From the NCBI RefSeq assembly GCF_000321225.1, contig NW_004450563.1, forward strand, positions 1,365,008 through 1,429,007: 64,000 nucleotides of DNA, given 5' to 3'. Within the stretch, counting starts at the first letter, position 1. Every line of letters starts with the position of its first letter. This DNA comes from Odobenus rosmarus divergens. Lineage: Eukaryota; Chordata; Mammalia; Carnivora; Odobenidae. The notes below the pieces were generated by a model. That model ran no database searches and was not told where the DNA came from. It worked only from the letters and a program-made list of their open reading frames with translations. Shown here piece by piece: positions 1 to 10,430 of the stretch. The position numbers and the translations under genes are program-made.

Positions 1-359
1 TACCTCCACCATTTCAACAGGGAGAGTGTATCTGTTGGATAAAACCCATAAGTAGAACCACTGGATGGAAGACTATATGCATTTATTATTTTAATATGTT
101 GCTCAATTCCATGTGTAGGGATGGGATCTTATTATACCCCCACCCACACTTCTACAATTCAGCAAGTTAGGCAACTTAAATTTTTGTCAAATAGGAAGGC
201 AAAAGAATGGTACTTCAGTGAAGCCTTAGTTTCTGTTTTTCTAATTATGAGTGAAATTGAATATTTTGTTAATGCTTAAGGGCCATTTTCTCTTCTTGAG
301 AAAGTCCTGTTCTTCTTCTTATCCCTCCCTTCCCCTCCCCCTTTCCCTCCTCTTTGTTT
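1..359. other. No gene seen; pyrimidine-rich patch
   Basis: No coding exon or recognisable repeat is visible. A pyrimidine-rich run (CTTCTTATCCCTCCCTTCCCC and following) lies at about 310-357, directly before the old L1 fragment. Confidence 0.5.
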
Positions 360-554
360 CGCTGTTTTTCTATTAATGTATAAGACTTATCCCTACCTAT
401 TTTTAGGAGTTCTTTATGTATTAGGAATATTAGCCATGTGTCTATCATCTAAGTAGTGGCTATTTTTCTGGATTATTAGAACCGTGACTTTGCTGTATAG
501 AATGTTTTTTCATTGTTACTTTTGTGGAATTGAATTTAACATTTTTATAGTTTA

Positions 555-771
555 TTTTTTTAAGATTTATTTATTTATTTCTTTTAGAGGGAGAGAGAGA
601 GAGAGTGCATGCGTGCACATTGCGGGGGAGGGACAGAGGGCGAGAGAGTCTTAAGCAGACTCTGTGCTGAGCATGGAGCCCGATGTAGGATTCCATCTCA
701 CCACCCTGAGATCAGGACCTGAGCTAAAAACAACAGTAAGACACTCAACTGACTGTGCCACCCAGGCGCCC
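555..771 (-). mobile_element. Can-SINE, older type, minus strand
   Basis: The reversed structure runs poly(T) and TTTATTTATTT, a GAGAGAG tract, GAGCATGGAGCCCGATG, CCTGAGATCAGGACCTGAGC, and ends in the tRNA-like head complement GTGCCACCCAGGCGCCC. Likely degenerate target duplications begin TGAATTTAACATTTT (about 531) and TGAATTAAAATTTTT (772). The CTGAGATCAGGACC core is of the older subfamily type, unlike the younger copies elsewhere. Confidence 0.85.
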
Positions 772-881
772 TGAATTAAAATTTTTTAAAAATATTACAC
801 CTACTGGAATTTGAAATAGAATGAGAAGACTTTTCTTACTATCTATGATAAAATAATTCTATATTTCCTTCAGGTACATTT

Positions 882-942
882 CTTTTTTATTTATTTTTTT
901 ATGTTATGTTAATCACCATACATTACATCATTAGTTTTTGAT
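882..942 (-). mobile_element. Extremely 5'-truncated L1 3' end (61 bp) with TSD
   Basis: Read on the minus strand, the segment is the last ~45 nt of the carnivore L1 3' UTR (complement of CATTAGTTTTTGAT, TAATCACCATAC and TTATGTTATGTT) followed by an A-rich tail. It matches the 3' end of the full-length L1 in this window (48488-48539). It is flanked by 15-bp direct repeats CCTTCAGGTACATTT (867-881) and CCTTCAGATACATTT (943-957), which differ at one base. It is a complete but minimal L1 insertion, not an eroded remnant. Confidence 0.8.
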
Positions 943-1390
943 CCTTCAGATACATTTATGCTTTTATTTTATAGATGTGAATGCTGTAGCTAATTGCAAT
1001 GTATCTTGGTATGTGATGTGATGCATGAATTTTACACAATATTCTTATCAGATCATTATTTACTTGTCCCCCATCATTTATTGCCTAATCCACCCCCTCT
1101 CATTTGTAAATCGGGTCTATTCCTGAATTTTCTATTATGTCCCATTGGACTATTGTTTTCTTCATGTGCCAGTAGCACACTGCTTAAATTATTAACAGAT
1201 TTTAAGATCTTAAAGCACTAATTTTTCTTCTGTGCTTTTCTTTTAAAATTTTCTTGCTATTCTTTCTTGTTTATTTTTCCATAGGAGTGTCGATTAATTT
1301 CATTTGTCCAAAGCCCTCTCCTCAAAAAAGACCTAGTTGTATTTGCATTTGATTCATATAAATTAAGAAAAAATTGACTTTATGGGATAG

Positions 1391-3995
1391 AGTCGCTGTC
1401 GAAACTCAGCCAACTCCAAATCCATTGCCTCTCTGGCCCCTCACCCACAGATGTGATCCATTCTTCATATATTATATCATGTATAGTGAATATATTCAAA
1501 AGATTGCTTTGATCATGGTTGTTCCCCCATTCAGCAGTCAACAGTGGAAACATTTGGCTTACCACACTACTTCTTCACTAGCTAAATGTGCTTTTAAATG
1601 CTGCACAAAACACTTCAACATTTTATGTCTTTTTACTCATTTTCCACCTTGGCCAAATGTCTTTCTTTATCATTAACTTGTACCCCTTTTTAGGACCAAA
1701 TCAGATCTGCTCCGTGACACCTTCACCAGTCACTTTAATCAAAAGTGATTGCTCTTTGCTTTGAAATCTGTTCATACTTCCTCTCTGTGTCAATCATTTG
1801 CCTCAGTCTTTGAATTTAAGGCTAATTACCAATTTATGTGTAGACATCTTCTTAATTAGATCATAAATTGGTTAAAGAAAGAACATAATTCTCATTTTTT
1901 TAAATATTTCTGACAGACAAGAATGTGTGTGTGCGTGTGTTCAAGTGCCTACTTTGTTTTTTTCCCATTACTTTCTCGGGGTTTTCATTTCCTCTAAGTG
2001 TTTGTCCTTAGCAGTTCAACACAATCAATTTGCCACCTCTTTCTCCAAATAATGACCCTCTTTCAATAAGCAGACAGATCTTTCCTTATAGCAGCAAGAC
2101 ATTATTCGGAATCCTGCCTTTTAGGCATCTATCCGGTTTTTAATCACTGACAGGACTTTTTTCCCTTCTGTTGCCAAGAATTTATAGTTGCTAGGGAATA
2201 GACCTACAACAAGGTGTGGATTTGTCCAGGGTGGCCACTGACCCTGCGGACTCTGGTAAAGCTGGACCTTAGACAGCCAGATGGCAAGAAAGCTTCTTGT
2301 GTGTTCTTTAAATGCAGGCACAGATTTCCACTGTCAGGTGATGCTCAGGATAAAAATATCTTTTTTAAGAGGCATTGAAAATCTAAATTGAGTACATCTG
2401 GCAACCCTCCTTTATTTACTCTTTGTTAAGCATCATAAAGTACCCTCTCAAGGCAGAGAGGGAATGATTTACATTTGCAAAGCCCAGGCTGATTTATTCC
2501 TAACAAATTTTGCTCACCCGGATGATTTGTGTTCCACCTTCCAAGATCTTTTAAACTAGTTTTCCAGGTGCAGAGGTGAGAGTTGCCAGTGTATAATTTT
2601 TGGATTACCCTTAACTCCCTTCTGCAAGATGTTCAACACTTTGGCTACACTCCAATCTCCAGCTATAGTCTCTGCTTGAAAGGATAAATTACATATTTTT
2701 GTAATTATATAGAAATAAAAACACATTTTACCAGTGAGGATGCCAAATCTGCCAACTATCTTAAAACATCTTTTTCTCATGCACTCGAATCTAAAAATAA
2801 GCTCTATTTCAAATTAGATCTCTTTTGCAGGGTTTTACCAGCTTATAATGAATCGTGAAAAACAAGTTCCCTAAGTTTAAAATACGTGGAATTAGATAGT
2901 ATAATTGATGATCATTTAAGGTAAGACATAGCAAAATAATTTCTTTAGACCCCAGACTCAGGCCAAGCCCTGGAAGAATCGACTTTATGCAGTTATTCTG
3001 TGGGGAGCTCTCCTTTATCATTCATCTCAAGCTAACCAAGACACTGAAATAATACTTACATGTATGATTCTCAACTTAACCAGTTATAAAATATGTGATT
3101 CCTAAAAATTTTTATTAGTGCTTACAACATCAGTAGATGGTAGATATCATACTTGTAGACAAAGTGCTTAAAATGTGGGTTGCTGAGGTATGACTAAGCA
3201 TTGCTACATTCAGTGATCAGTGAAACAGTATTTAGAAATCTTGTCTACAAACTCCAGATGTGTGGTTCTTCTACATACAGTTTTCCTGCAGTAATTCTTT
3301 AATTACTCAACATCAGAGTACATTGAGCAATAAAAGAATAGAACATTATCCTAGGAACAGAGCATCGACCAGCACATTTAAAAATGGCATGCAGGTTGAG
3401 AACTTTGCATTAAAACCTGACCCTTTCCTTAATTTTATCTAGGAAAATAATATTATCTTACTGTGAAAATTGTTGAGAATAATCAAATGGAAGAAAATTA
3501 TTACTAGGAGGGAATTAAAGCCAGCCAGAAATTAAAATTGCACAAGTGTTAATCAATGATAATTGATAATAGCTAATCAATAGTAGAATAAACAGAGATA
3601 TTCCCACAAGAAAAGTGAATGAACATTGAACCTTGTTAACTTTCATTAATCAAGGTGCAAATGTATACCTAGATGTAATGCATTTGAGCAAGTGCATTAG
3701 CCCTTCCCAACTTAAAAACCCAAATCCATGACCTCGCATTTTAAATGGTTTATTAAAATGGAAATAGAGAGAGAATAATTGGAATTAACCATCACTCTCT
3801 TCGTGTGCTCATATAGACCCTTATATAGATATTAATATTCCAGCACTTTTCATGTTGCAATTATTTCTTTTAATTTTTTTATCATAGTAATGCATAAAAG
3901 TTTGAAAAGCCAGATTCTAACAAACCATATACAATAAACATTGACACTGCCTCAATATACCTCATACCCAGTTCCCCTACTTAGAAGCAATTAAA
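1391..3995. other. Unique AT-rich noncoding DNA
   Basis: No exon, RNA gene or confident repeat is recognised. A short (GT)n-like run lies at about 1924-1940. Open frames here stay at or below about 100 codons, lack any domain signal and look like chance. Confidence 0.5.
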
Positions 3996-4006
3996 ACATT
4001 ACTAAA

Positions 4007-4154
4007 GGGGTGCCTGGGTGGATCAGTCAGTTGGGCCCAACTCTTGGTTTCAGCTCAGGTCATAATCTCGGGGTCGTGAGATAGAGTCTGGCATTGAGCT
4101 CTCTCTCTCTAAAAGAAATAAATCTCCTAAAAATAAATAAATAAATAAAATAAT
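4007..4154 (+). mobile_element. Can-SINE, older type, internally short
   Basis: It starts GGGGTGCCTGGGTGGATCAG, continues TTGGTTTCAGCTCAGGTCAT and ends in (AAAT)n. The (CT)n region is reduced. The 9-bp duplication ACATTACTA occurs at 3996-4004 and again at 4155-4163. Confidence 0.9.
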
Positions 4155-4163
4155 ACATTACTA

Positions 4164-4741
4164 GATTTAATTAGTCTGATGAATAGCCCCAGAATTGTAA
4201 ACAGTTGGGAAAAAAGTTTAAACTTTTGCTCTGATTTTTCAAATTTATGCATCATTTATTATTATCTCAATCTAAGAGACCAGGGTCTTAACTTACTGTT
4301 CATATTTCCAAACTCTACCTCCCCAAATAGTTATCCCATAACCCTCAGTTCCTTCCTCCACTGGTCCCATATGCAAATGCAAATAATTATGTTCTATCAA
4401 CCTTCAGTATTATGTCTTGACACCCAGTTTGTAAGATGAGGAAATCGGTGTCCCCTTCTCTCCAGCTCATCTTTATTTACTCACTGTGTCTTTGCTCTTA
4501 TATTCTTCTCTTGTGGCAAAATTAAGTCTTTCATAATTCATCCATGGGTTAATTAGATAAGTATAATACAAGTGTAAATTAGAGTTCAGAGCAGGACCAA
4601 ATACTGATTAATTATATATTCTCCTTTAGGATCCACCATAATGGTCACATATCAAGTGAATATACATAGTATACATATAATATATATATACATATATATG
4701 AATATTTCTTACACATATTGCCTATATATTTTTTTCTGCTC
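4164..4741. other. Noncoding; TA-rich low-complexity tract
   Basis: No gene is seen. An alternating (TA)n/(CATA)n tract occupies about 4660-4735. Confidence 0.5.
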
Positions 4742-4756
4742 TAAACTAGACTTTAA

Positions 4757-4961
4757 GGGGCGCCTGGGTGGCTCAGTCACTAAGCGTCTGCCTTCAGCTC
4801 ACGTCATGATCCCAGTGTCCTGGGATCGAACCCCACATCGGGCTCCCTGCTCGGGGGGAAGCCTGCTTCTCCCTCTCCCACTCCCCCTGCTTGTGTTCCC
4901 TCTCTCGCTGTGTTTCTCTGTATCAAATAAATAAAAAATCTTTATAAAAAAATAAAAAAAA
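4757..4961 (+). mobile_element. Can-SINE, young arctoid-type copy
   Basis: It has a full tRNA-like head (GGGGCGCCTGGGTGGCTCAG), the CACTCCCCCTGCTTGTGTTC body, a CT-rich segment, AATAAATAAA and an A-rich tail. The target duplication TAAACTAGA plus TTTA occurs at 4742-4755 and 4962-4975 with one mismatch. Confidence 0.95.
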
Positions 4962-5164
4962 TAAACTAGAATTTAGGCTTACAAAGTTGTAATTTTGGAA
5001 CTTCTCTATCCTGTTCTCTTATATTTATTATTTCCTGAATCTCACAACTTCCTCTCTCTTGGTTTATTTTTTTTTTAATTTGCTGGAATATATCCTTAAT
5101 TGGTTTCCTAGGAAAGACTTTTTTTTTTTTTAACGAAGTATACTTCATGAATTCTTTCAGGTTT

Positions 5165-5273
5165 TTTTTTTTAAGGTTTTTTTTTATTTATTTGAGAGAG
5201 AGAGGACGAAAGCAGGGTGAGGAGCAGAGGGAGAAGCAGACTCCCCACTGAGCAGGGAGCCCGATGTGGGGCA
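5165..5273 (-). mobile_element. 5'-truncated Can-SINE with TSD
   Basis: Only the 3' half of a Can-SINE is present: a T-rich tail complement, GAGAGAGAGAGG, and GAGCAGGGAGCCCGATGTGGG. It ends before the tRNA-like head. The direct repeat CTTTCAGGTTTT occurs at 5154-5165 and 5274-5285, so the truncation dates from insertion rather than later deletion. Confidence 0.85.
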
Positions 5274-6457
5274 CTTTCAGGTTTTAAAATATTTTATTCC
5301 TTCCTCACATTTTAATGGAAGTTTGCTTAAGTATGTAAATCTATGTTGAAAACCATTTCCCCTAAGAACTTTGAAAGCATTTCTCCATTTTCATCTGTGA
5401 TGCTAAGTTAATGATGGTCTGATTATCTGTCATTAGAGATGATTTTAGGATCTTTGATCTTTGTTTTTCTTATATTTTTGCAATAATGTATCTAGATATT
5501 GTAGGGTACAATGCTTGGAAAGACTTTTTAATTAGATTTGTTTCTCTCTTTAGCTTTGAAAGACTTTTTGGCACTTTATCTTTGATCATTTCACCACTGT
5601 TCTCTTCCTCCTCTTTACCAAGAACTCTTATTACTCAGAGTTGGACATCCTGAACTGATCTCATCTTTTCTCTTGTATATTCTTTTGTTTTTTATTGTAG
5701 TTATATCAAATGAGCAATTACTTCACATTCATTTCCAACCTTCCTATTGAACATATTATTCCAGTCATGACTTCTAATTTCCAATTTTTTTCTTCCTTCT
5801 CATTCTTTTTTTCTTTGTTTTTCTTCCTTTTCAGGATTCTGTTAGTTTGTACATGCAGAACATCCTCAAATTCATCTGAAGATATTCATGAGATCTTTAA
5901 AATTTATTTTGGTTCTTTACTCCTATTTCATCACTGTTAGTTTTTACTTAGTCTATCTTCATCATTCTTTCTCATGTTTTGCAGTATTTTGATAAAGTTC
6001 TAGTGAGTCATGGTAGCCAATTCATGCTTAGTAATATGGAACTAAGAATACTGACTTAGGAGATTTTGTACTGGGTAGGAAATGCTTTAGAGTGAGACAT
6101 CATGGGAGTGACTCCTGCACCAAATAAGAAAGATCTCACTCTGAGTCTCTATTAAACTAATTACCCTTATTTTCTTCAGATGGCTTTGTTAAGTTTGTAT
6201 TTTGCCTGGGGTAAAGCATCCAGCATAAGGAGTTGCAGGAAGAGGTGTAGGTGGTTTACTTCTGCCATATATGTTCTCTATTAATCATCTTGTTCTTAGA
6301 TCTGTTTCTTCCTCCCACCCATCAAGACACCTGCCATCTCTTAGTCTGCAGCCTCTTTGGAGTTTCTGTAGGAGAATTCTGTTTTTCATCAGTTACAGTT
6401 AACCTCTGTAAGTGGTCTAGATTGTATCTTTCTGTTCTTTGATTAATCACTAACCTA

Positions 6458-6656
6458 GGGGCACCTGGGTGGCTCAGTTGGTTAAGCTACTGCCTTCGGC
6501 TCAGGTCATGATCCTGGAGTCCTGGGATCGAGTCCCACATCAGGCTCCCTGCTCAGCAGGGAGTCTGCTTCTCCCTCTGACCCTCTTCCCTCTCGTGCTC
6601 TCTATCTCTCATTCCCTCTCTCTCAAATAAATAAATAAAATCTTTAAAAAAAAAAA
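6458..6656 (+). mobile_element. Can-SINE, full length
   Basis: It begins GGGGCACCTGGGTGGCTCAG and runs through GGTCATGATCCTGGAGTCC and a CT-rich body to AAATAAATAAAATCTTT and a poly(A). The duplication AATCACTAACCTA flanks it (6445-6457 and 6657-6669). It sits inside the HAL1-like element. Confidence 0.95.
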
Positions 6657-6996
6657 AATCACTAACCTATCCATCTCTTTTTCTCTACCAGAAATTTGTT
6701 GAAATCTATCTCTCATTGATGTCCCTCCATGCTCTCAGCGGTGAGTTTTAGTTCTTCTTTACTTTCATTTTAATTGCATGCTGTGACCTGAAAAGGGAAG
6801 AGGTAGGTGCAAATAGTCTGTCCACCATCTTGCCCTGCAAAACTATCTCCCAGACTAAACAGTGAGTCCCGGAAGTGCAGTGGTTAGTTTTGTGTTTGTT
6901 TGTTTTGTTTTGTTTTACTTAGTATTTCTTTTGCCTATCACAATGCCTGGAATGTATTATGTGTTTGAGAAGTATGTGATAAAAGAAAATAAGATA

Positions 6997-7200
6997 GGGC
7001 GCCTGGGTGGCTCAGTCGTTAAGCGTCTGCCTTCGGCTCAGGTCATGATCCCAGGGTCCTGGGATCGAGTCCCACATCGGGCTCCCTGCTCAGCGGGAAG
7101 CCTGCTTCTCCCTCTCCCACTCCCCCTGCTTGTGTTCCTGCTCTCACTGTCTCTCTCTGTCAAATAAATAAATAAAATCTTTAAAAAAAAAAAAGAAAGA
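6997..7200 (+). mobile_element. Can-SINE, near-consensus young copy
   Basis: It has a complete head (GGCGCCTGGGTGGCTCAGTC), the GGTCATGATCCCAGGGTCC core, CCACTCCCCCTGCTTGTG, a CT tract, AAATAAATAAAATCTTT and a long A tail. The perfect 14-bp duplication AAGAAAATAAGATA lies at 6983-6996 and 7201-7214. It is among the least decayed copies in the window. Confidence 0.96.
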
Positions 7201-7214
7201 AAGAAAATAAGATA

Positions 7215-7964
7215 AATTCTCTCCTAAGCAAAGTGTAGTATCCAAATGTTTAGATGTTGCATTTCTACTGTATAATTGTTCCAGCGAGCAAGGCCATGCT
7301 GTGTAAAGCAAAATATCTCAGGGAAATGTACCAACATCCCAAATTCTTTTAATAAAAGTTTCTGAGTTAACATGTTATAATAATGAGGAAATGGTAAATT
7401 TCCTAAATAAGGAAAATGGTAAACCCATGAGCCTGTTAATAAGACTTTTTATAAGTGAAATATATTTACAATGGAGAGCTCATTTAAGGAAAATACTTAA
7501 TTTACATGAAATCCTTGCACGGAAAAGCAGTGATAAATAAATTGTGGATTTAATGGCATGTACTCATCAAATACTCATGGCTGCACATCATATAAAACAT
7601 TTATACAATTATGTTTGTCACCAATGCAGGCTGTTGATAGCTCAGTAGCTCATTCTACATTATTGCTTCAGAACAATAATCTTTAAATATCACCCACATG
7701 GTAGCTTTTGAAGGGTTTTAAATAGATAACATTATTATGACTTCTAGAGTGTTTATAGGGAACATACAATTTAGTTTAACATCATAGTGAAGTGCTGTCC
7801 TTTTTTAAAGACAAAGCACACCAGAAACAGTGCTTTTTTTTTTAAAACTCAAAAACTCAGGGAACATTTTTCCAAAGGCCACTTTATATCTTACACGAAA
7901 GAGAAAAGATAAATTCCTACCTAAAAGTCAACTGATACTCCGGTGCTATACAGTTACACTAGTT
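7215..7964. other. No feature seen
   Basis: AT-rich noncoding sequence with no recognisable exon or repeat. Confidence 0.5.
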
Positions 7965-8085
7965 TTTCAGATAAGGAAACAGAGTTGTAATGATACTTTA
8001 ATGTGCACCCAATATTACAAAGTTATTTCTAGTGTTAAAACTAGAAATCAAAACACCTGGATTCTAGTTCAATCTACTGTTCTTA
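7965..8085 (-). mobile_element. MIR-like SINE fragment
   Basis: CAGATAAGGAAACAGAG, then CACCCAATATTACAAAGTT and a CTAGAAATCAAAACACCTGG block parallel the antisense MIR order (gaggaaactgag, then ggtcacacagc, then gattcgaacccagg). It is diverged. Confidence 0.5.
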
Positions 8086-9537
8086 ACAGGACACAGCTTA
8101 TAGGACATACGTCCATATGTGGGGGAAAAGTGAGGAAGCAGGAAGCAATCTGAAAAATATTGGCTTACATAAACCTACGCTTTAAGACTGGACTCCAGAT
8201 CCTAGAAGAACCAGGTGGTAATCCTCCACAAACAACTTCCACAAAGAATTCCAAGGAACTAAACACTTAAAAACAACCTGACCCCTGGAGGAGGAAACTA
8301 GAAATGTTTAGTCATTTCACATTCAGAGTTACTGAAATGACCAAATTGTGGCCCGTGAAGGTTTTTGTCATCTTGCTAAAGGACACATTCAAGTTGTTCT
8401 CCACCTAGCACTCCCGCTGACCTGTGTCTAGATGAAAAACACTTTAAGAACTAGACCTTCTTGGGTCAGAAGATGAAAGACTTGAGAACACAGATGGTGC
8501 TGTCATCATACTGTCTTCCTAAGAGTTAGCACCTGGGAAAGAAAGATCTAAGATGTGAACAATGGACTGTTCAGATAATATCAATACACAGAATCTTGAT
8601 TCCTGGATAATAGAATTACATGTCAAAAATATGAGCTCATAGCCAGGAGTGGAGTTCATCTCATAAGGATAGGAAAAATTATTTTTACTAGACCTGGTAG
8701 ACCTGTTCAAGAGGGCTTTGGGCTAAATATCGATAAGTGAGGGAGAAAAACGTAATAAATGTCAGGCAGTGACTAGAAAATGAGCAAAGCACAAAGAAAG
8801 GGAAGATGAATGATTTAGATGATGTCACATATCATCACAAAATGTCTAGCTTGGGTTACCTGGTTGCCCCTCTGGCCTCCCGCCCAGGAATATACTTTGA
8901 CAACCACATTTTTATTTTGCTCTGAGGCTTTAGTGGCCTTGTAAAAACACTTGAAACAGTAGTCTGAAAAATGTAACATGATTAATAAAAGATCAACCAC
9001 CATTGGTTTCCATATGGAATACTTTTAGGGAGAGAACTGTTATTTCCTACATCAGAATTCTACTTAGACATTATAAAGCATTTTCCGAGATTCAACAAGC
9101 AGTAGAATGCACTGTCCTAAAACATAAAAGTTAATATTTTCCTAAACATCTGCTTTCAGGGGCACATTGTCAGTAGACATAGTACAGAATGGAGGTAGTA
9201 GGATTCCCTGGATAACCTCTACAGGTCCTTTCCAACACAGTGTCTTGTTTCAGACAGTAATGCATATTAGTGATACAAAGAGCAAGGACTGTGACATCCA
9301 TCTTACCTTAAAGAGAATCTACCCTTTGTATGACTATAACATGTAACTATTTTGAGCCCTATATCCTGGTTCCTTGAATTTTTACCTCAGCCTACCTTTG
9401 TCTCTGCTTGGAAGGCTAATAATTAGCTCAGCGATGCTTTGATATTCACATGTAATTATTACTTTACATTCTTTGAGCTCTAAAAATTTCTGTCTTCTAC
9501 TTTACCTTGGAAAAAGATATCCATTTAATTTAGAGAG

Positions 9538-9538
<1 letters not shown>
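8086..9538. other. No feature seen
   Basis: Unique-looking noncoding sequence. Short open frames (up to about 63 codons on the minus strand) have no domain signal. Confidence 0.5.

Positions 9539-9571
<33 letters not shown>
9539..9571. repeat. (AC)16 microsatellite
   Basis: Sixteen uninterrupted AC units plus a terminal A, followed by AATGTACAT. Confidence 0.98.
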
Positions 9572-9573
<2 letters not shown>

Positions 9574-9949
9574 TGTACATAAAAAAATTACCTCAAAGGG
9601 GCCAGAAGCAGGGATTAAGTTTCCTGCGTTGGAGTAGAAGTCAACTGGAATGAGAGATTCAAAATCTTTGAAAAGATCATGCGATTTTTTTTCTTGTTTC
9701 CCTTCTCATGAAAAGCAATTAAATCAAGAAAATCAGCATGAATTGGTGTAGTATGAGTGCAAGTGCTGAATAAAATGAAAAAGACATGAGGAAGGATAAA
9801 CTGAAAATAAAAGGAAATTAAAGTGATGTAATTTTTAACAGAATGGAAGAAAAAGAATTAAAGTATATTCATATTACTCCAGAGTTGATAAGAGATTGGT
9901 GAAATAATTCTAATTCTTGGAGAACACAGAATCCTAATGTCACACATGA
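9572..9949. other. No feature seen
   Basis: Purine-rich noncoding stretch with no recognisable gene or repeat. Confidence 0.45.
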
Positions 9950-10430
9950 CGGTTAATTTTATATGTCAACCTGGCTAGACCATGATACCCAAATATTTGA
10001 TTAAGAAGCAGTCTAGTGGAAAGGTAGGGGAGGGGAAGGAAAAAAAAAAGCAGTTTAGTTGTTATTGTCAATGTCATTTTTAAATTAGATTAAGATTTAA
10101 ACCAGTAGACTTTGAGTAAAGCAGGTTACTCTTCATCATGTGGGTGGGCCTCATCCAATCAGTTGAAGGTCTCCAGAGAAAAAACTAAGGTCTCCCAAGA
10201 AAGAGGCAATCTTGTAGCCAGTGCTTTTGGACTGGAGCTGCAACATCAACTCTTCCCTACCTCTTCAACCTACTAGGTTGCCCTGCAGATTTTGGACTTG
10301 CCAGTTCCCACAATCATAATTGTAAGGGCCAGTTCTTTAAAGCTTCCCTCCACCCTCTGTATACACACACACACTCACCCTACTATTGGTTCTGTTTCTC
10401 TGATAATATACACTCTATCAGTAACTATTT
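9950..10430. mobile_element. Ancient LTR-like interspersed repeat, family unresolved
   Basis: The order GGTTAATTTTATATGTCAACC, then GTAAAGCAGGTTACTCTTCAT, then GTGGGTGGGCCTCATCCAATC, then CTATTGGTTCTGTTTCTCTG is that of a well-known mammalian interspersed repeat that I associate with an LTR class but cannot name securely. A short G/A-rich insertion (about 10024-10050) and a (CA)n patch near 10363 interrupt it. Orientation is not assigned. Confidence 0.5.

Larger units (their letters stand above)
360..1390 (-). mobile_element. Old L1 (L1M-type) ORF2 fragment, antisense, interrupted twice
   Basis: The plus strand reads as a decayed reverse complement of L1 ORF2. TTAGGAGTTCTTTATGTATT at about 402 parallels GAGAAGTTCTTTATAGATC in the well-preserved L1 of this window near 49.41 kb. 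The stretch 1040-1385 follows the usual antisense order: a CATTTATTG block, then GTGCCAGTAGCACACTG, then a CTATTCT-like block, then AAATTGACTT. The element is interrupted by a minus-strand Can-SINE at about 555-771 and by a very short L1 insertion at 882-942, so it is the oldest layer here. The coding frame is destroyed. Exact subfamily is not resolved. Confidence 0.6.
4977..6840 (-). mobile_element. HAL1-like (half-L1) LINE, antisense, carrying two SINEs
   Basis: The plus strand resembles the antisense of HAL1/old-L1 ORF1-region sequence. There is a GAACTTTGAAAGCATTTCTCC block at about 5366, a CTCTTATTACTCAGAGTTGG block near 5625, a CTTCCTATTGAACATATTATTCC-like stretch near 5742, and an end close to CACCATCTTGCCCTG (about 6823). 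Two SINEs are inserted (5165-5273 and 6458-6656). A plus-strand relative lies at 60.5-61.5 kb in this window. No frame is intact. The family name rests on recalled consensus features and is moderately sure; the boundaries are approximate. Confidence 0.55.

Noticed and set aside
4641..4934. Recurrent frames with LGGSV..RLPSAQVMIPGSWDR-like peptides here and at 6862, 39135, 47941 and 61971
   Set aside because: The shared peptide is the translated Can-SINE body; it recurs because the SINE does.
6997..7070. tRNA gene at the SINE heads
   Set aside because: The GGTGGCTCAGT and GGGATCGAGTCCC parts are A- and B-box-like relics of the SINE head; no complete cloverleaf is formed.
7830..8153. 107-codon plus frame as a small gene
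   Set aside because: No domain, overlaps a MIR-like fragment, and composition is that of flanking noncoding DNA.
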